Assembly: GCF_947499705.1 (NCBI RefSeq)
Contig: NZ_CANMPJ010000001.1
Location: 2,329,501 to 2,393,500 of the forward strand
Direction: 5' to 3'
DNA: 64,000 bases
Origin: an uncultured Erythrobacter sp.
GTDB lineage: Bacteria > Pseudomonadota > Alphaproteobacteria > Sphingomonadales > Sphingomonadaceae
A program made the position numbers and the translations under genes. Position 1 is the first letter of the stretch. Each line of letters starts with the position of its first letter. This document shows positions 33,440-42,874 of the stretch, piece by piece. The notes under the pieces were generated by a model that was given only the letters and a program-made list of their open reading frames with translations, searched no databases and was not told the DNA's origin.

Positions 33440-36400
33440 TCAGTTTTCCTGAGTTGTGACGGTCACCGGCCCGATCAGACCGGAAGCGATCAGAGGATCG
33501 TCCGGTTTCTGGAAGTAATGCGTCGCAAAGGTGCGCCTTGGCCCGGGCGGAGGTGGCTGGTTGGAACTGTACCATTCGACCATGTTCCGCTTGGGCAGGT
33601 TTTCTTCGGGCCGGTATCCGATATTGTCCTCCGGCACATATCCGCTGGTGTCTGGCAGGGCAGCGTCGGCGATCAGACGGTTGACCCACAAATTGGCGAC
33701 TTCGATTTCCACGGTGTTGCGTCCTGCGCGAACCGCCGATGAAATGTCGATCGCGTAGGGTGCAGTCCAAACGGTGCCGATTTCCTGGTTGTTCACACGT
33801 ACGGTCGCGACCGTTTCCACCTGACCGAGATCAAGCGCGAAGCCGGATGATCCTTCCAAGGCACCAGCAGTCACCTCGAACGAACTCCGATACGTCGCCT
33901 TGCCTGAGAAGTGAGAAATCTCCGGATCCTGGCTGTTGCTCCAATCGAACAAGGTCGTGCCAGTCAGGTCTTTCGCAGAGCCATAGGCACGATCGAAAGT
34001 GATCGACCAGCCATCGTCCAGATTGGCGAGCGTTTGGACCTCTTCCGATAGTTCTTGCCCGCGCGGCTGAAACGAAAGCCTCTCGTCGAATACCAGAAAT
34101 CGCGACTCATAAGGGGCCAGGCCAAGATCGATATTCGTGCAGCCCCCGTCATCGACCGACCCGGTCAGTGCGCGGGCTCCTCCGGAAACGGGATGCCATT
34201 CTTCGCCGGACTTTCCGTCAACTCTGAAACAGAGATCAAAGTCTTTGCGCACATCGGAATCGTTGAAGACGAAGAATATGTCGGTTGAGCCGGACTGTCT
34301 GTGCGTGAACGAAGGCAGCTGGCCGCTGGATGAAACGCGCGGTTTTAGTCCCGCCGCCAGAAATACCTCGTCGGCCGCTTCACCACGATGACCGAAGGCA
34401 ACGGCCACACCAGCCCGCTTCGCCTCTTCCAGACGCGCTGCTTCAGCCCCTGAGGGTGCGTGGCTATGAGGCCACCAGATCATGGAATATTTCGCGCCAT
34501 TTTCGAGCACCAGTGCACCGCCTTCAAACCGGCTGCGGTTCAGCAATGTGGGTGTATCGACACAATCAAACTCTACCCCTGCGGGCAGATGCTTGCCAGC
34601 TTCTACCTTTTGCGGGCAGATAACCGGGCTGTTGGAACCGATCGCCATCGCAACATCGGCCACCGCCATGCCTTGCCTGAGCATGTGCTGGCCCCGCGCC
34701 ATGTAGCCGAACCATGCCTTTCCGCCTTCGTCCCACCATGGCTGAGTGCGGTCGAAGTGAGAGCCCCAGCGGTTCATCGTCATGCCGGGAGCGACATGGG
34801 TGTTGGCCTGATGCGCGAACCGGTGGAACAGGAACTGGTTGACCCCGGCGACCCATGCGCGGTCACCCCATTTCTTCCCGAAGGCGGGATGGAAAAACCA
34901 GTTATCGTCCCACACAGCTGTGAACGCCTCTGCGGCGACCACCGGTTTACCATAGATGCGCGCGGCTGAGACGGCTCCGTTGAGGTTGGACAGATCGTCC
35001 CGGCGAACCCAGAATTCACCGGCGGGAACGGAGGCAACCGACGCAACACTCAGTTCGTCAAATGGCCCCAGTCCGTAGGGCTGGATCAGGCTTTCCAGCC
35101 CTTCATCGGCCATCAGTCGGGCGAATTCGCCGTAATAGTTTTCATTGATCAACTGCGCATTGAAGCGGCGAATTTTGGCAAACATGTCTGTGGTCGCCGA
35201 CCCGCTGGAGACAAACCGACCGGCGTAAATGGGCAACCATTCTTTCAAGTCGATGCCATGCGCCTGCTGAAACTGGCGGTCGTAACCGGCCGTCCAGTTC
35301 TGACCGCCGACCTCATAGCTGTCTATCATTACACCTGCGGTGGCCGTGGGGGCGACTGCCCTCGCCCGCTTGATCACCGGCGCAATGAAAGCGTCGTAAT
35401 GCACGCCAAACGCGGCTGCATCGAACTTGTCGACCTCAAGCCCGTTGCCTTCAGGCGAAGGGTTCACATTGCGCGCGCCTGTGGATGTGTATCCGAAACG
35501 CATGACCGTCCATTGTCCGGCCGGCAAAGTGGCCCGTAACCGCCCGTCCGAGTCCACCTGCCGCGTCAGGTCCAGGATCGTATCAGAGTTCACAACATCG
35601 CCGACGGGGGGCGTTGCCTGCACCGGCAATTCGTCACCCGGAACGTAGCCCATCCCGCTATGGCCGGAAGCATTGGCGACCTTCGCGAGTTGGGAAAGTG
35701 CAATTTCCCCGATCAGCGCACTGTTGTCGAAAGTGACCCTGAAATGGCGCGCTTCCACCGGTGCGAAAGTCGCGTCCACTTCCCATTCGACGCGCAAAAG
35801 ACGCGTTTTCTTGAACTCGCGGACGGTCCGGAAATTCTTCCCGTCATCAGAAACCTGGAGCGCGATCTTGATGTCGCGCTCACCGATGTTCCCGACCGAA
35901 AGACTGCGGATAGGCACGGCGCGGTCATAGCTGAATTGGACCCAGCCCGGTTCTTCTGCCGGTGCAGTAAGGTATCCTTGCGTGAAACGCTCACCATCGG
36001 TCACCAGATCAAGGTCGAGCTGCGGATCCGATGTGGAGACCGCTGGCCTGTTCGTTCTGTCGGCGATCTCTCCGGTCAACGAGGGATAAGCGATGACAGC
36101 GATGTCGCGATAGAAGCCCTCGGCAGTGCCGGGCTTTTCGAGTTGGAGCGATATCGTCCCGCCATCCACAGCCGCTTCGCTCCATACGAGCCGCTTCATC
36201 GACTTCTCCGGCGTCACCCACGGGCCAGCCGTGGAAGACCATCCATCCGCATTGTGGAACGAGAATTTGAGGCCAAGTCGCTCACATTCCGCTGCAACGT
36301 GCTCGATCAGTTCGAGATGCTCAGGGGAATTGAACTTCACCGGGCCATAAGAAATGCCCTGGGTGACGTGGAACAGCACGATTCCGCCAATCCCAACCCG

Positions 36401-36634
36401 CTCAATCGCCTCGAGATCTTTCGTGATCCCTTCGCGGGTCATGTTCCCGCTCATCACATGAAACCAGGTCCATGGCCGGGCTTCGGCAGGCGGTTTTACA
36501 AACTCCGCCTTCAGCCTCTCAATATCCGTTTGTGCTGCTGCAGGAGAGCCGTGCGCAAGTAAAAGGAACCCTGCGCAGATGGCCGAGAGGCAAGTGCTCC
36601 AAACGCCACGAACCGCGTCAGCCACGCCGATCAT
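33440..36634 (-). CDS. GH106 alpha-L-rhamnosidase
   Basis: 1064 residues with a signal peptide (FLLLAHGSPAAAQ). The GH106 opening is clear: PPAEARPWTWFHVMSGNMT, EGITKDLEAIERVGIGG, and LGLKFSFHNADGWSS. The C-terminal beta-sandwich (FALDLGQVETVATVRVNNQE; APYAIDISSAVRAGRNTVEIE) is the galactose-binding-like module found at the end of these proteins. It should remove alpha-L-rhamnose, possibly next to uronate, from oligosaccharides. One base separates it from both operon neighbours (BNR-4 upstream, DUF5060 downstream). A GH78 rhamnosidase is encoded at 59783. Confidence 0.9.
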   Translation of the reverse strand: MIGVADAVRGVWSTCLSAICAGFLLLAHGSPAAAQTDIERLKAEFVKPPAEARPWTWFHVMSGNMTREGITKDLEAIERVGIGGIVLFHVTQGISYGPVKFNSPEHLELIEHVAAECERLGLKFSFHNADGWSSTAGPWVTPEKSMKRLVWSEAAVDGGTISLQLEKPGTAEGFYRDIAVIAYPSLTGEIADRTNRPAVSTSDPQLDLDLVTDGERFTQGYLTAPAEEPGWVQFSYDRAVPIRSLSVGNIGERDIKIALQVSDDGKNFRTVREFKKTRLLRVEWEVDATFAPVEARHFRVTFDNSALIGEIALSQLAKVANASGHSGMGYVPGDELPVQATPPVGDVVNSDTILDLTRQVDSDGRLRATLPAGQWTVMRFGYTSTGARNVNPSPEGNGLEVDKFDAAAFGVHYDAFIAPVIKRARAVAPTATAGVMIDSYEVGGQNWTAGYDRQFQQAHGIDLKEWLPIYAGRFVSSGSATTDMFAKIRRFNAQLINENYYGEFARLMADEGLESLIQPYGLGPFDELSVASVASVPAGEFWVRRDDLSNLNGAVSAARIYGKPVVAAEAFTAVWDDNWFFHPAFGKKWGDRAWVAGVNQFLFHRFAHQANTHVAPGMTMNRWGSHFDRTQPWWDEGGKAWFGYMARGQHMLRQGMAVADVAMAIGSNSPVICPQKVEAGKHLPAGVEFDCVDTPTLLNRSRFEGGALVLENGAKYSMIWWPHSHAPSGAEAARLEEAKRAGVAVAFGHRGEAADEVFLAAGLKPRVSSSGQLPSFTHRQSGSTDIFFVFNDSDVRKDFDLCFRVDGKSGEEWHPVSGGARALTGSVDDGGCTNIDLGLAPYESRFLVFDERLSFQPRGQELSEEVQTLANLDDGWSITFDRAYGSAKDLTGTTLFDWSNSQDPEISHFSGKATYRSSFEVTAGALEGSSGFALDLGQVETVATVRVNNQEIGTVWTAPYAIDISSAVRAGRNTVEIEVANLWVNRLIADAALPDTSGYVPEDNIGYRPEENLPKRNMVEWYSSNQPPPPGPRRTFATHYFQKPDDPLIASGLIGPVTVTTQEN

Positions 36635-36635
36635 C

Positions 36636-38006
36636 TTAGCGGGGGATCTTGTGCAGTCGCAGCGTTGAAGGCGCAGGAATTTCCCCCCGCGCCTGATCCT
36701 GCGCAGGCGGGTTTGCTTCCCAGCTCAGGTAAAAGTCATATGCGCTTTCTGGCGGCGTGCCTTCAGCCTTCCTGACGAACTGGACCAGTTCCGGGTTTTG
36801 CTGGAACGTACCAATGACGTCAGGCGTCGATTTGTAGCTGCCAACTTCCAGCGTCCGATTGGTCGCCGGATCGACAACAAACTCGATCTCCTGACCATCA
36901 CGCTTTGCCCTTACCCTGATCGTGCCGTCATCCGCTATATAGGGATCCTCGGGCACAAGGATTGAGACACTGAGGCTACCCCCACGATCGAGGAATTGCT
37001 TGCTGCCGCTCCAGTCGCTGATCTGATGGATCGTCCATCCATCGCCCGATTTGCGAGCGAGCATGATCTGCGTGTCGCCGGTTTCATCGTTCTTGTAATA
37101 AGAAATCATCGGGCGGTTATCGACGTCAAATCCGATTTTCTTCTGGCCGTTCAGCATGCCGCCAAACGCCGGGACAGGATCCACAATCTCGCCAGTTGAG
37201 CGGATCAGTGGCAGCGTGACCGGATTGCCGTTGGAATCTTCCCAATTTTCCAGATCGGGACTGCGCACGTAAGACAGGTTGTTGTTGGTCGCAGCAGACG
37301 GCGTTTCGCGCCAGACCCAGACGATATGGAACATGCCGTCGGGACCAAGCACGGGACCGGTATAATACGCGCCCCGCTCGTCCTCACCGTCGAAAAACTG
37401 GCCATCATGCATCAATGACCATGTCTTCGTATCGGTGTCATAGCGGTGGTAGTAGTACCGGCCATTACCACTCCCGCCCAAGCGGTAGATCGCAATCAGG
37501 CGGCCGTCACGGTCATGCATGAACCGGGGATAGGTCACATTCGTGTCCCGCTCCGGATCGATCATGAAATCGACTTGTTTGAGCGAACGGACATTCCACG
37601 GCTGGGTTGAGCGGAAGTAAACCAGCGGATCGTTGTGCATGTTGCCCATCACATGGATGTAGCCGTCCTCATCCACATCGACCGTCACGTAATTGTGGCT
37701 GTCCCAGCCGACGAAGCTGGGGACTTTCTGATAGCGCCAAGGAGTGCGTTGGTGTGCGCGGTGGGCGATGCTCATCTGGCGGTTCGCATCGTAATAAGCG
37801 ATGATCTGATGGTCGCCGCGCTGGATCATCTGCGCGAACACGCGGTGGCCAGACCAGGTAAAATCAATGGCTTCCACTTCGCTGGCGAGGTTGAGCTGCT
37901 CATCAGCAAGCTTCTCGCTCGGCTGGGCCAAGGCAGGCTGGCTCGCACCAAATGAAAACAGCGCGACCAGCAGCGTAGCTCTTATTGACTTCTCCAATCC
38001 GCGCAT
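36636..38006 (-). CDS. BNR-4 propeller protein, candidate PL25 ulvan lyase
   Basis: 456 residues with a signal peptide (VALFSFGASQPALAQ). WDSHNYVTVDVDEDGYIHV and MGNMHNDPLVYFRS hold H104 and H124, spaced by 20; TNVTYPRFMHDRDG, GSGNGRYYYHRYD and FHIVWVWRETPSAATNN follow. Of the three BNR-4 proteins here this one most resembles the PL25 group as I remember it, where such a His pair, a Tyr and an Arg form the active site. First gene of the operon BNR-4, GH106, DUF5060, BNR-4, GH43, directly after a terminator-like hairpin behind TonB receptor 1. Confidence 0.78.
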   Translation of the reverse strand: MRGLEKSIRATLLVALFSFGASQPALAQPSEKLADEQLNLASEVEAIDFTWSGHRVFAQMIQRGDHQIIAYYDANRQMSIAHRAHQRTPWRYQKVPSFVGWDSHNYVTVDVDEDGYIHVMGNMHNDPLVYFRSTQPWNVRSLKQVDFMIDPERDTNVTYPRFMHDRDGRLIAIYRLGGSGNGRYYYHRYDTDTKTWSLMHDGQFFDGEDERGAYYTGPVLGPDGMFHIVWVWRETPSAATNNNLSYVRSPDLENWEDSNGNPVTLPLIRSTGEIVDPVPAFGGMLNGQKKIGFDVDNRPMISYYKNDETGDTQIMLARKSGDGWTIHQISDWSGSKQFLDRGGSLSVSILVPEDPYIADDGTIRVRAKRDGQEIEFVVDPATNRTLEVGSYKSTPDVIGTFQQNPELVQFVRKAEGTPPESAYDFYLSWEANPPAQDQARGEIPAPSTLRLHKIPR

Positions 38007-38036
38007 TCTTCGTTTCTTCCCTATCGATAAAAGGGA

Positions 38037-38075
38037 GTGGGCCGACAGTCAGCCTCATGCTGACCGCCGGCCCAC
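38037..38075 (-). terminator. Rho-independent terminator or attenuator after TonB receptor 1
   Basis: A 16-base-pair stem (38037-38052 with 38060-38075) with a 7-base loop, followed on the minus strand by TCCCTTTTATC. The two imperfect positions are G-U pairs in the minus-strand RNA but A-C mismatches in the plus-strand RNA, so the hairpin is suited to minus-strand transcripts. It lies between the receptor stop and the five-gene operon at 38006. Confidence 0.75.
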
Positions 38076-38094
38076 AGGGAGGCTCGTGAATTCA

Positions 38095-41000
38095 TTAGAA
38101 CCTGAAGGTTGTCGAAAGCGAGTATGTCCGGCCATCATATTCATAGAGACGGAACAGTTCTTCGACACCGAGATATTCGAGGCGTGAGCTCTGGGTGATG
38201 TTGAAGACCTCGAAGCGAACCTCGAGCCCGCGTGCAGGCTTGATCGCGCCGCTGAAGTCCAACTGGCCGCGCGGTGCGATGATAGTCGAACCGCCGATGA
38301 AGGAACTTCCGCCCTGACGCTGGATTTCTGACTGGTGGTTGTAGGCCAGGCGGGCCTGCAGGAAATCGTCTTCGTAATAGCCGATGATATTGTAGGTATC
38401 CTCGGCCACGTTGAAGAGCTGAACATCATTGTCGCCGCCTGAACGCACACGCGTGTAGTTGAGGACCGTGCCGGTGTTCTTCAGAAGACCGGGCAGGAAA
38501 TCGAACTGCTGCTGAATCTGCGCTTCAAAACCTGTCACGTTGATCGTGTCCGGGTTGTTGACCGTGCGCGAAACACGAATGCGTTGCGGATCGCCAAGGT
38601 CGTTGGTGAAGATACAGCTGCCTGCAAACGATGCTTCAATATCATTCGCCGAGTTCACATCGGCAAAGCGGATATCGTTGAAGGCACGGTCACCGACAGT
38701 CAGGTTTTCACCTTCCGGGCAGAAATTGCGCTGACGCGAAATGTCGCCGATCAGTGATTTGCGGAAGAAGCCAAGCGAAATGACGTTGCCTGGCCCGTTG
38801 TACCAGCTCAAACCGATATCAAATGCTTTTGACCGGCGCGGCTCAACTTCAAGCGTTGAGATGTTGACCGATGTACGCGGAATTGGATTGCCATCAGCAC
38901 CGAGGATACGATCTGCAGGATCGAAATCGTCGTCGTCCGGATCGACCGCATTTTCCACGATCAGCGTCGGCGTCGGAGTGAACTCGGCAAGATCGAGCGC
39001 CTCAAACGTTTCATAATACGCCGCGCGGAGCACCAGGTCCGGTGTGATTTCATAAATGAGATTTACCGATGGAAGGAACCGCTCGAAGCTGTTGCTGCCC
39101 TGACCAAAGACCAGCGCATCGTTGTCGCTCGGATCCTTGAACTCCAGCGCCGGCCCACCGTTGGCAGCGCGGATTGCGTTGAGATTGTCGTAGAATTGCA
39201 GGAATGTCGGGTTTGTTTGTCCGACCAGATCGGTCTTGACGTAACGCACCCCGATGCTGCCTCGCAGCTGCGCATCGGATACTCTGCTCAGGTCAAACTT
39301 CGCCATCCCGTAAAGTTCGACAGTCTCACGCGAAGACGTGAAGTTGTTATCGACTATGGTCGATCGCGTAAGCTGCGGCCGGGTGAGATACGTGTTTCCG
39401 CCCGGCGCCCTGATCAATGGCAGAGCAGCGAGGATTTCCTCTGCGGTAACAGTAGCAGCACTCTCTGTCGTCAGCTGCGGGAAGTAGTTGCGAATATTTC
39501 CTGCACTCGGCGTAAACTGCAGGTCCGGCCTCGGCGACTGACTCGCAGAACCGAGCAGGGACTCCAAAACAGGAATGTCGAGTGAAAGAAAACTGTCCAG
39601 CTCGACGCCAGGAACATCGCCGCCGAGATAAGCCCCGCCCTCGGCCACGCCATCGTTAGGCACAAGGATGCTTGGGTCGAACGCGGTCGCATAATCGAGA
39701 CCAAGTCCACCAAACTCCGAGCGGAAACGATCAGAAGTTTCGTCAGTGTAGAAACCACCAACCTGAATCTCGGTGATGAAGCTGTTTTCGAATTTGCGCG
39801 CAACATCGATATCAATCGATTTCAGGTCCCGCTTAACGCCTTCAGTAAAGCCGAGCGCCAGGATCGAGGTTGGCTGATTAAAGCCATTTTGGTTCGGTCC
39901 CGGCGGGAGGAAGCCTGCAAAATCGTCACGCGCGCCGATACCTGCACCCGTTTCAATTCTGGCATTACCCCGCGTCTGGTCTAGTTCAAGAAGCCGAGGA
40001 TCGATGATGTTGTCGACGAATATCCCGCCCAGATCGCCAAGCCCCTGATCAAGGATGAGGATCGAGTTGTTGCCGCGATCATCGATGCCATCAAGGTTGG
40101 AATCCAGGTTACGGGTCGAAGCACCACCGCCGCGGTTACGGACACGCAGGCTGTATTGATTCAGCGACGAGGTCCCCAATGCTTCCGAATATGTACCGGT
40201 AACATCGACGCGCCAATCGTCGTTTTCAAAGTTGAACTGCGGATAGATCGCCCATGCCTCATCAACGGCAGGGAAGCTGCGGTTTTCGACGGCTGACTGG
40301 GAATCGCTGATCAAAACGCGCGGCACGATGAAGACGTTCTCTTCAGTGCCGTTCTCGTCGAAGTCGACCACTCCGACATTCACCGGATCGGAAAGCGGCG
40401 AAATCAGCGAATTGAAGTTATTCGTCGCCTCGTAGATCGAGATATCCTGGTTCGATTCACTCAGATCGCGGCGGGTGTAAAGGCCATCGAGACGGAAGGT
40501 CAGGTCGTCCGAAATCTCATAAGCAAGTCCAGCGCTTGTCGAAAAACGCTCGCCCCGGTTGTTCTGCACAAACTGACGGATGACACGCGGGAAAATGACG
40601 GCGTTATCAAGACCATTATCCCCAACTGCCGCGATATCGAATGCGGCATTGGGCGTTGCTGACAGCGCCTCCAGCCCATCTCCAACCCCGCTGACTGCAG
40701 TACCATTTGCGAACGCCGCGACTTGGGCATCAGTGAACTCGCGATAGTTGTTCAGCCGGAGCGAGTCGCGGCGGAAGCTCTGTTCAGAATAGGCAATATT
40801 TGCATACACACCGAACCGGCCAAAACGCTGCGCACCGGAGAAAAAGAACTTCGGCAGGAAATCGCCGGTCGTCTCTTCATAGTCCACTTCACCGCGAACG
40901 ACGAAGCCTTCCCGGCGTGCCAGAGCACTGTTCAGGCGCAGATCGACCTGCGCGGCAAGGCCGCCAGCCGGAGTGTCCGCTGTGAACGACTTCAGGACAT

Positions 41001-41490
41001 TCGCGCCGTTGAAGATCGAGCTTTCAAAGATTCCGAATGGGTTGCCTGTATTGTTCCCGCGAGTGGTGGACGCGATCGACTGGTTCATGATCGTGGTTTT
41101 CGTAAACCTGCCCGGCAGGCCGCGTACCGAAATGGTGGCGTCGCGGCGCGCGCCTTCACGGTTGATCTGAACACCCGGGATACGCGCAAGGGCCTCGCCA
41201 AGGTTGAGGTCGGGAGTGGAACCGATATCGTCCGAAGAGATACCATCCAGAATGACATCTGCTTTCCGGCGGATGTTCAACGCATCTTCAAGACTCGCCC
41301 GGATACCCTCAACGATAATGACGGCGTCGTCATCGCCGGATTCTACTGTCGCCACCTCTTCTTGCGCATCGTCAGCTGCTGCATCTTGAGCGGCCGCGAC
41401 AGAAGGCATGCAAAGCGCAGCTGCAGCCACACCCAACTTCAGGCTCAAATCGAACGCGTTGCGCGCCCCATCGGTGCGGATGAATCCCAT
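38095..41490 (-). CDS. TonB-dependent receptor 1 (large, sphingomonad type)
   Basis: 1131 residues. Signal peptide (VAAAALCMPSVAAAQ), a likely TonB-box region (DDAVIIVEGIRAS), plug domain (SSDDIGSTPDLNLGEALARI; ATISVRGLPGRFTKTTIM), a long beta-barrel and a C-terminal strand ending TYSLSTTFRF with terminal Phe. This architecture matches TIGR01782-like receptors used by Caulobacterales and sphingomonads for oligosaccharide import without SusD. It should take up large sulfated oligosaccharides released outside. A GATCATTTTTG site lies 96 bp upstream. Confidence 0.95.
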   Translation of the reverse strand: MGFIRTDGARNAFDLSLKLGVAAAALCMPSVAAAQDAAADDAQEEVATVESGDDDAVIIVEGIRASLEDALNIRRKADVILDGISSDDIGSTPDLNLGEALARIPGVQINREGARRDATISVRGLPGRFTKTTIMNQSIASTTRGNNTGNPFGIFESSIFNGANVLKSFTADTPAGGLAAQVDLRLNSALARREGFVVRGEVDYEETTGDFLPKFFFSGAQRFGRFGVYANIAYSEQSFRRDSLRLNNYREFTDAQVAAFANGTAVSGVGDGLEALSATPNAAFDIAAVGDNGLDNAVIFPRVIRQFVQNNRGERFSTSAGLAYEISDDLTFRLDGLYTRRDLSESNQDISIYEATNNFNSLISPLSDPVNVGVVDFDENGTEENVFIVPRVLISDSQSAVENRSFPAVDEAWAIYPQFNFENDDWRVDVTGTYSEALGTSSLNQYSLRVRNRGGGASTRNLDSNLDGIDDRGNNSILILDQGLGDLGGIFVDNIIDPRLLELDQTRGNARIETGAGIGARDDFAGFLPPGPNQNGFNQPTSILALGFTEGVKRDLKSIDIDVARKFENSFITEIQVGGFYTDETSDRFRSEFGGLGLDYATAFDPSILVPNDGVAEGGAYLGGDVPGVELDSFLSLDIPVLESLLGSASQSPRPDLQFTPSAGNIRNYFPQLTTESAATVTAEEILAALPLIRAPGGNTYLTRPQLTRSTIVDNNFTSSRETVELYGMAKFDLSRVSDAQLRGSIGVRYVKTDLVGQTNPTFLQFYDNLNAIRAANGGPALEFKDPSDNDALVFGQGSNSFERFLPSVNLIYEITPDLVLRAAYYETFEALDLAEFTPTPTLIVENAVDPDDDDFDPADRILGADGNPIPRTSVNISTLEVEPRRSKAFDIGLSWYNGPGNVISLGFFRKSLIGDISRQRNFCPEGENLTVGDRAFNDIRFADVNSANDIEASFAGSCIFTNDLGDPQRIRVSRTVNNPDTINVTGFEAQIQQQFDFLPGLLKNTGTVLNYTRVRSGGDNDVQLFNVAEDTYNIIGYYEDDFLQARLAYNHQSEIQRQGGSSFIGGSTIIAPRGQLDFSGAIKPARGLEVRFEVFNITQSSRLEYLGVEELFRLYEYDGRTYSLSTTFRF

Positions 41491-41585
41491 TTATACTCCC
41501 CCTCAATCAATCTTTGTTTTTTTACATATGATCGATTGAATTCGAGCATGTCAATGCTCTAACATGACGCATAGTGACTTTTTTT

Positions 41586-41598
41586 GATCATTTTTGGC
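41586..41598 (+). promoter_or_regulatory. GATCATTTTTGGC site upstream of TonB receptor 1
   Basis: Part of TTTTTTGATCATTTT (41580-41594), a 15-base match to the sequence upstream of the NCS1 transporter. The same spacer also has ATGATCGATTGAATTC (41528-41543) and TCAATCAATC near 41512. The gene downstream on the minus strand is TonB receptor 1. Confidence 0.5.
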
Positions 41599-41668
41599 AA
41601 TATGATGCAAGAAGGCGTCGATTTCCTGCCGACAGGTTGTCAAAAAACCAGTCAGCGCGTTGGCTTGA

Positions 41669-42847
41669 TCAGTCTTGCTCGAGTCGGAGAATCTGGCCCG
41701 CTGCCAGCAAGAAGGCTCCTGTGCCATAAAGCTGGTGGTCATCTGGCTGTACACCCTCCGGTCGATCGCCGACCTGCTGGACATATCCAAGCCGCCCTTC
41801 ACTATCGATATTTTCTGTGAGCGCTGTCCATCCGGCATCCACTGCCGACGCATACTGTTCGCCTTCCAGCAAACCTTCATTCAGTCCCCAGGCAAGACCA
41901 TAGACAAAGAAGCCGGTCCCGCTGGTTTCTGGAGGCGTCGCGCTGGATGCGAGAAGTGACGCGCGCCACATCCCGTTTGGCGCCTGAATAGCGATCAGCC
42001 GGTCCGACATTTTGCGAAACAGGGAAACGTAATAGTCTCTGCGTGCATCATCCTGCGACATGGTGCGCAGGATGTTCACCAATCCGCCATAGACCCAGCC
42101 ATTACCGCGGCTCCAGAACAGTTTTTCGCCGTCATTCCCGCGCCGATCAAAGAAACGGCTGTCGCGGTAATAAAGGCTCACGTCAGGATCGAAGAGCAGC
42201 TCCGTCGCGACCTGGAATTCTGCGTGCGCATAATCGGCGTAAGCCTCATCGCCAAACGTCTCGTGCGCGTCCCACCAGGTGGCGGGAGCCATGAACAGGG
42301 CATCGGACCAGCACCAACGCTTGGAACAGCCGGGATCGCCCTTCTTGTCGGGATGGAGCATCTGCGTGTTGGGCTTTTCCGCGAGAATGGCATCCAGCGT
42401 TTGGCGGGTCGGGCCCAGGTCTGCGCTAGCAACACCGGCGCGGGCCAGCCGCATATACACCTGACCGACAAGGTGATCGTCTGCATGATAAAGCCGGTTA
42501 CCCAGCCGCCATTCTTCGCGCTGCGCGATGGCTGCCAGAGCATTCACATAGCGCTCTTGGCCGGTCTGTTCTGCGTAATCCGCCAGCCCCAGGAAGAAGG
42601 TTCCCTTCACCCAGCCACGCGGGTTCGGCGTTTCGCGGGAGATAAAGCGAATATAGGTGTCGAGATTATCGAGGTTGGCCAGCTGCCAGTCAGCAACCTG
42701 ATTGGCCACCAGCTTGATTTCGGCCTGCCCGCTTGACTGCGCCGATGCGGACTGAACACCAGACTGGCCTGAAGGCGAGTAAGTGCAGCCTGCGGTCAAC
42801 GCAGCGATTGGCAACAGGCTAGCTGCGAGTGAGCGCATGACAGTCAT
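41669..42847 (-). CDS. GH105 unsaturated uronyl hydrolase, predicted lipoprotein
   Basis: 392 residues from ATG 42847 (TAGGAG seven bases upstream); lipobox ALTAGC. GH88/GH105 motifs: GWVKGTFFLGLADYA, YHADDHLVGQVYMRLA, WCWSDALFMAPATWW with the catalytic Asp, FWSRGNGWVYGGLVN and ETSGTGFFVYGLAWGLN. It parallels the GH105 at 12091 but has a Ser before the catalytic Asp and is membrane anchored rather than soluble. Last gene of the rhaD-rhaI operon, which ties uronate release directly to rhamnose breakdown, as expected for a disaccharide of unsaturated uronate and rhamnose. Confidence 0.9.
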   Translation of the reverse strand: MTVMRSLAASLLPIAALTAGCTYSPSGQSGVQSASAQSSGQAEIKLVANQVADWQLANLDNLDTYIRFISRETPNPRGWVKGTFFLGLADYAEQTGQERYVNALAAIAQREEWRLGNRLYHADDHLVGQVYMRLARAGVASADLGPTRQTLDAILAEKPNTQMLHPDKKGDPGCSKRWCWSDALFMAPATWWDAHETFGDEAYADYAHAEFQVATELLFDPDVSLYYRDSRFFDRRGNDGEKLFWSRGNGWVYGGLVNILRTMSQDDARRDYYVSLFRKMSDRLIAIQAPNGMWRASLLASSATPPETSGTGFFVYGLAWGLNEGLLEGEQYASAVDAGWTALTENIDSEGRLGYVQQVGDRPEGVQPDDHQLYGTGAFLLAAGQILRLEQD

Positions 42848-42874
42848 CGGAATGCTCCTAATTTTAGCGGGATC

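Noticed and set aside
35660..36562. Open frame of 300 codons antisense to GH106
   Set aside because: Shadow frame opposite a clear rhamnosidase gene.
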